A DNA stretch of 6,710 bases from Candidatus Eiseniibacteriota bacterium. GTDB taxonomy: Bacteria > Eisenbacteria > RBG-16-71-46. The stretch covers positions 1 through 6,710 of the forward strand of contig VBOS01000110.1 of the NCBI GenBank assembly GCA_005893185.1, in the 5' to 3' direction. Shown here piece after piece: positions 6,147-6,710 of the stretch (positions are counted from its first letter, which is position 1; each line of letters begins with the position of its first letter). A program made the position numbers and the translations under genes. The notes under the pieces were generated by a model. That model was not told the DNA's origin, searched no databases, and worked only from the letters and a program-made list of their open reading frames with translations.

Positions 6147-6545
6147 ATGAACATTGCAACGCGTTCGACGCAAACACGCCCGAAAGCGCCGCGTATCGTT
6201 CTCGCGATCCTCTGCGCCGTCGCGGTTGTGGCTCTCAGCCAGTGCAAGATGACCGCGGACAAGGTGACCGGCGTCGACACTACCCTGAGCCACGACGAGA
6301 AGGAACGGGAGGGCAACCCCGGGGAGTGCGCCTCCAAGTGCGCAAGGAAGGCCAACGACGCGCTCGAGGATGAGAGGGATCGCCACGACGACAACCTCGA
6401 GGACTGCCGCGGAAACCCGGCCTGCATCAGCGCCGAGAACGCGCGGTACCAGGCGGCCGTGAATCAGATCCAGGAAGACCGGAAGCACTGCATCGACGGC
6501 TGCCACCATCAGGGTGGCGGGCGCGGACGCGGCCACGACCACTAA
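6147..6545 (+). CDS. Small exported Cys-rich protein, probable lipoprotein with symmetric six-Cys helical hairpin
   Basis: A 132-residue protein of unknown function that I cannot assign to a named family. Residues 1-33 form an export signal: basic positions R6, R12, K13 and R16, a hydrophobic core IVLAILCAVAVVAL, then LSQC, which could serve as a lipobox with C33 lipidated. Gln at -1 is unusual, so ordinary signal-peptide cleavage or retention as an anchor is also possible. The mature part is very polar. It has cysteines at 61, 65, 87, 93, 115 and 119, giving the mirror-symmetric pattern C-x3-C-x21-C-x5-C-x21-C-x3-C. The two 21-residue spans are charged and helix-prone (RKANDALEDERDRHDDNLED and AENARYQAAVNQIQEDRKH), and the RGNPA turn lies between the middle cysteines. 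This suggests an antiparallel helical hairpin held by disulfides in the periplasm. The tail is Gly/Arg/His-rich (CHHQGGGRGRGHDH). A strong Shine-Dalgarno supports the start, and a GC-rich hairpin follows the stop. Confidence 0.8.
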   Translation: MNIATRSTQTRPKAPRIVLAILCAVAVVALSQCKMTADKVTGVDTTLSHDEKEREGNPGECASKCARKANDALEDERDRHDDNLEDCRGNPACISAENARYQAAVNQIQEDRKHCIDGCHHQGGGRGRGHDH

Positions 6546-6560
6546 GCTCTCGAAGTAGGG

Positions 6561-6580
6561 CCGCGCCCTCGCGGGGGCGG
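6561..6580 (+). terminator. GC-rich hairpin, possible transcription terminator
   Basis: ccgcgccc (6561-6568) pairs with gggggcgg (6573-6580) at seven of eight positions around a tcgc loop, 15 bases after the stop of the Cys-rich protein gene. The following ttcgcttctc is pyrimidine-rich but not a true T-run. Position and stem strength favour a terminator; the missing T-run keeps confidence modest. Confidence 0.4.
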
Positions 6581-6710
6581 TTCGCTTCTCGGCGCCGCGG
6601 CGCGCGGCGCACTGTGCCGCATTCTCGGGGCACGCGCGCTCATTTCGGCCGCCCTTCCTTGCGGCGGAGTCCGACCCCCCGAGACTCCACCATTGCTTGA
6701 CGGCGGAAAA

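Noticed and set aside
4882..6177. Minus-strand open frame of 431 codons opposite the YjbH-like gene
   Set aside because: No domain is visible. The plus strand gives continuous YjbH-type motifs across the region, so this is a GC-rich antisense shadow.

Overview
The window comes from a G+C-rich bacterial chromosome, roughly two-thirds G+C by eye. Three kinds of product point to an organism with an outer membrane: a DUF481-type outer-membrane barrel, a YjbH-type barrel and a MscS channel with a periplasmic N-terminal domain. Candidates include Eisenbacteria, Gemmatimonadota or a deltaproteobacterial/myxobacterial relative, but nothing here fixes the phylum. I see no tRNA, rRNA, CRISPR array, insertion sequence or integrase.

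Layout: (1) 3-1040 (+) is the 3' part of a DUF1254/DUF1214 protein that enters from outside the window. (2) 1107-4038 (-) is a probable two-gene operon converging on it. The upstream gene encodes a DUF481-type outer-membrane protein, and after a short gap comes a large MscS-family mechanosensitive channel. (3) 4039-4163 is a divergent intergenic region. (4) 4164-6046 (+) encodes a YjbH-type (DUF940-like, exopolysaccharide-associated) outer-membrane beta-barrel protein split over three reading frames. Two separate lesions, near 4864-4885 and 5828-5852, break it, so it is a pseudogene or carries sequence errors. (5) 6147-6545 (+) is a small exported, probably lipid-anchored protein. Its six mature-region cysteines lie in a mirror-symmetric spacing (C-x3-C-x21-C-x5-C-x21-C-x3-C), which suggests a disulfide-stapled helical hairpin. 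(6) 6546-6710 is non-coding, with a GC-rich hairpin just after the last gene.

The theme is the cell envelope: an inner-membrane tension-gated channel, two outer-membrane barrels and a small exported Cys-rich protein. Only the DUF481-MscS pair looks co-transcribed. The two items most worth attention are the symmetric cysteine protein and the doubly broken YjbH-like gene, in which both junctions appear to have lost sequence as well as frame. I do not see a complete new multi-gene system.
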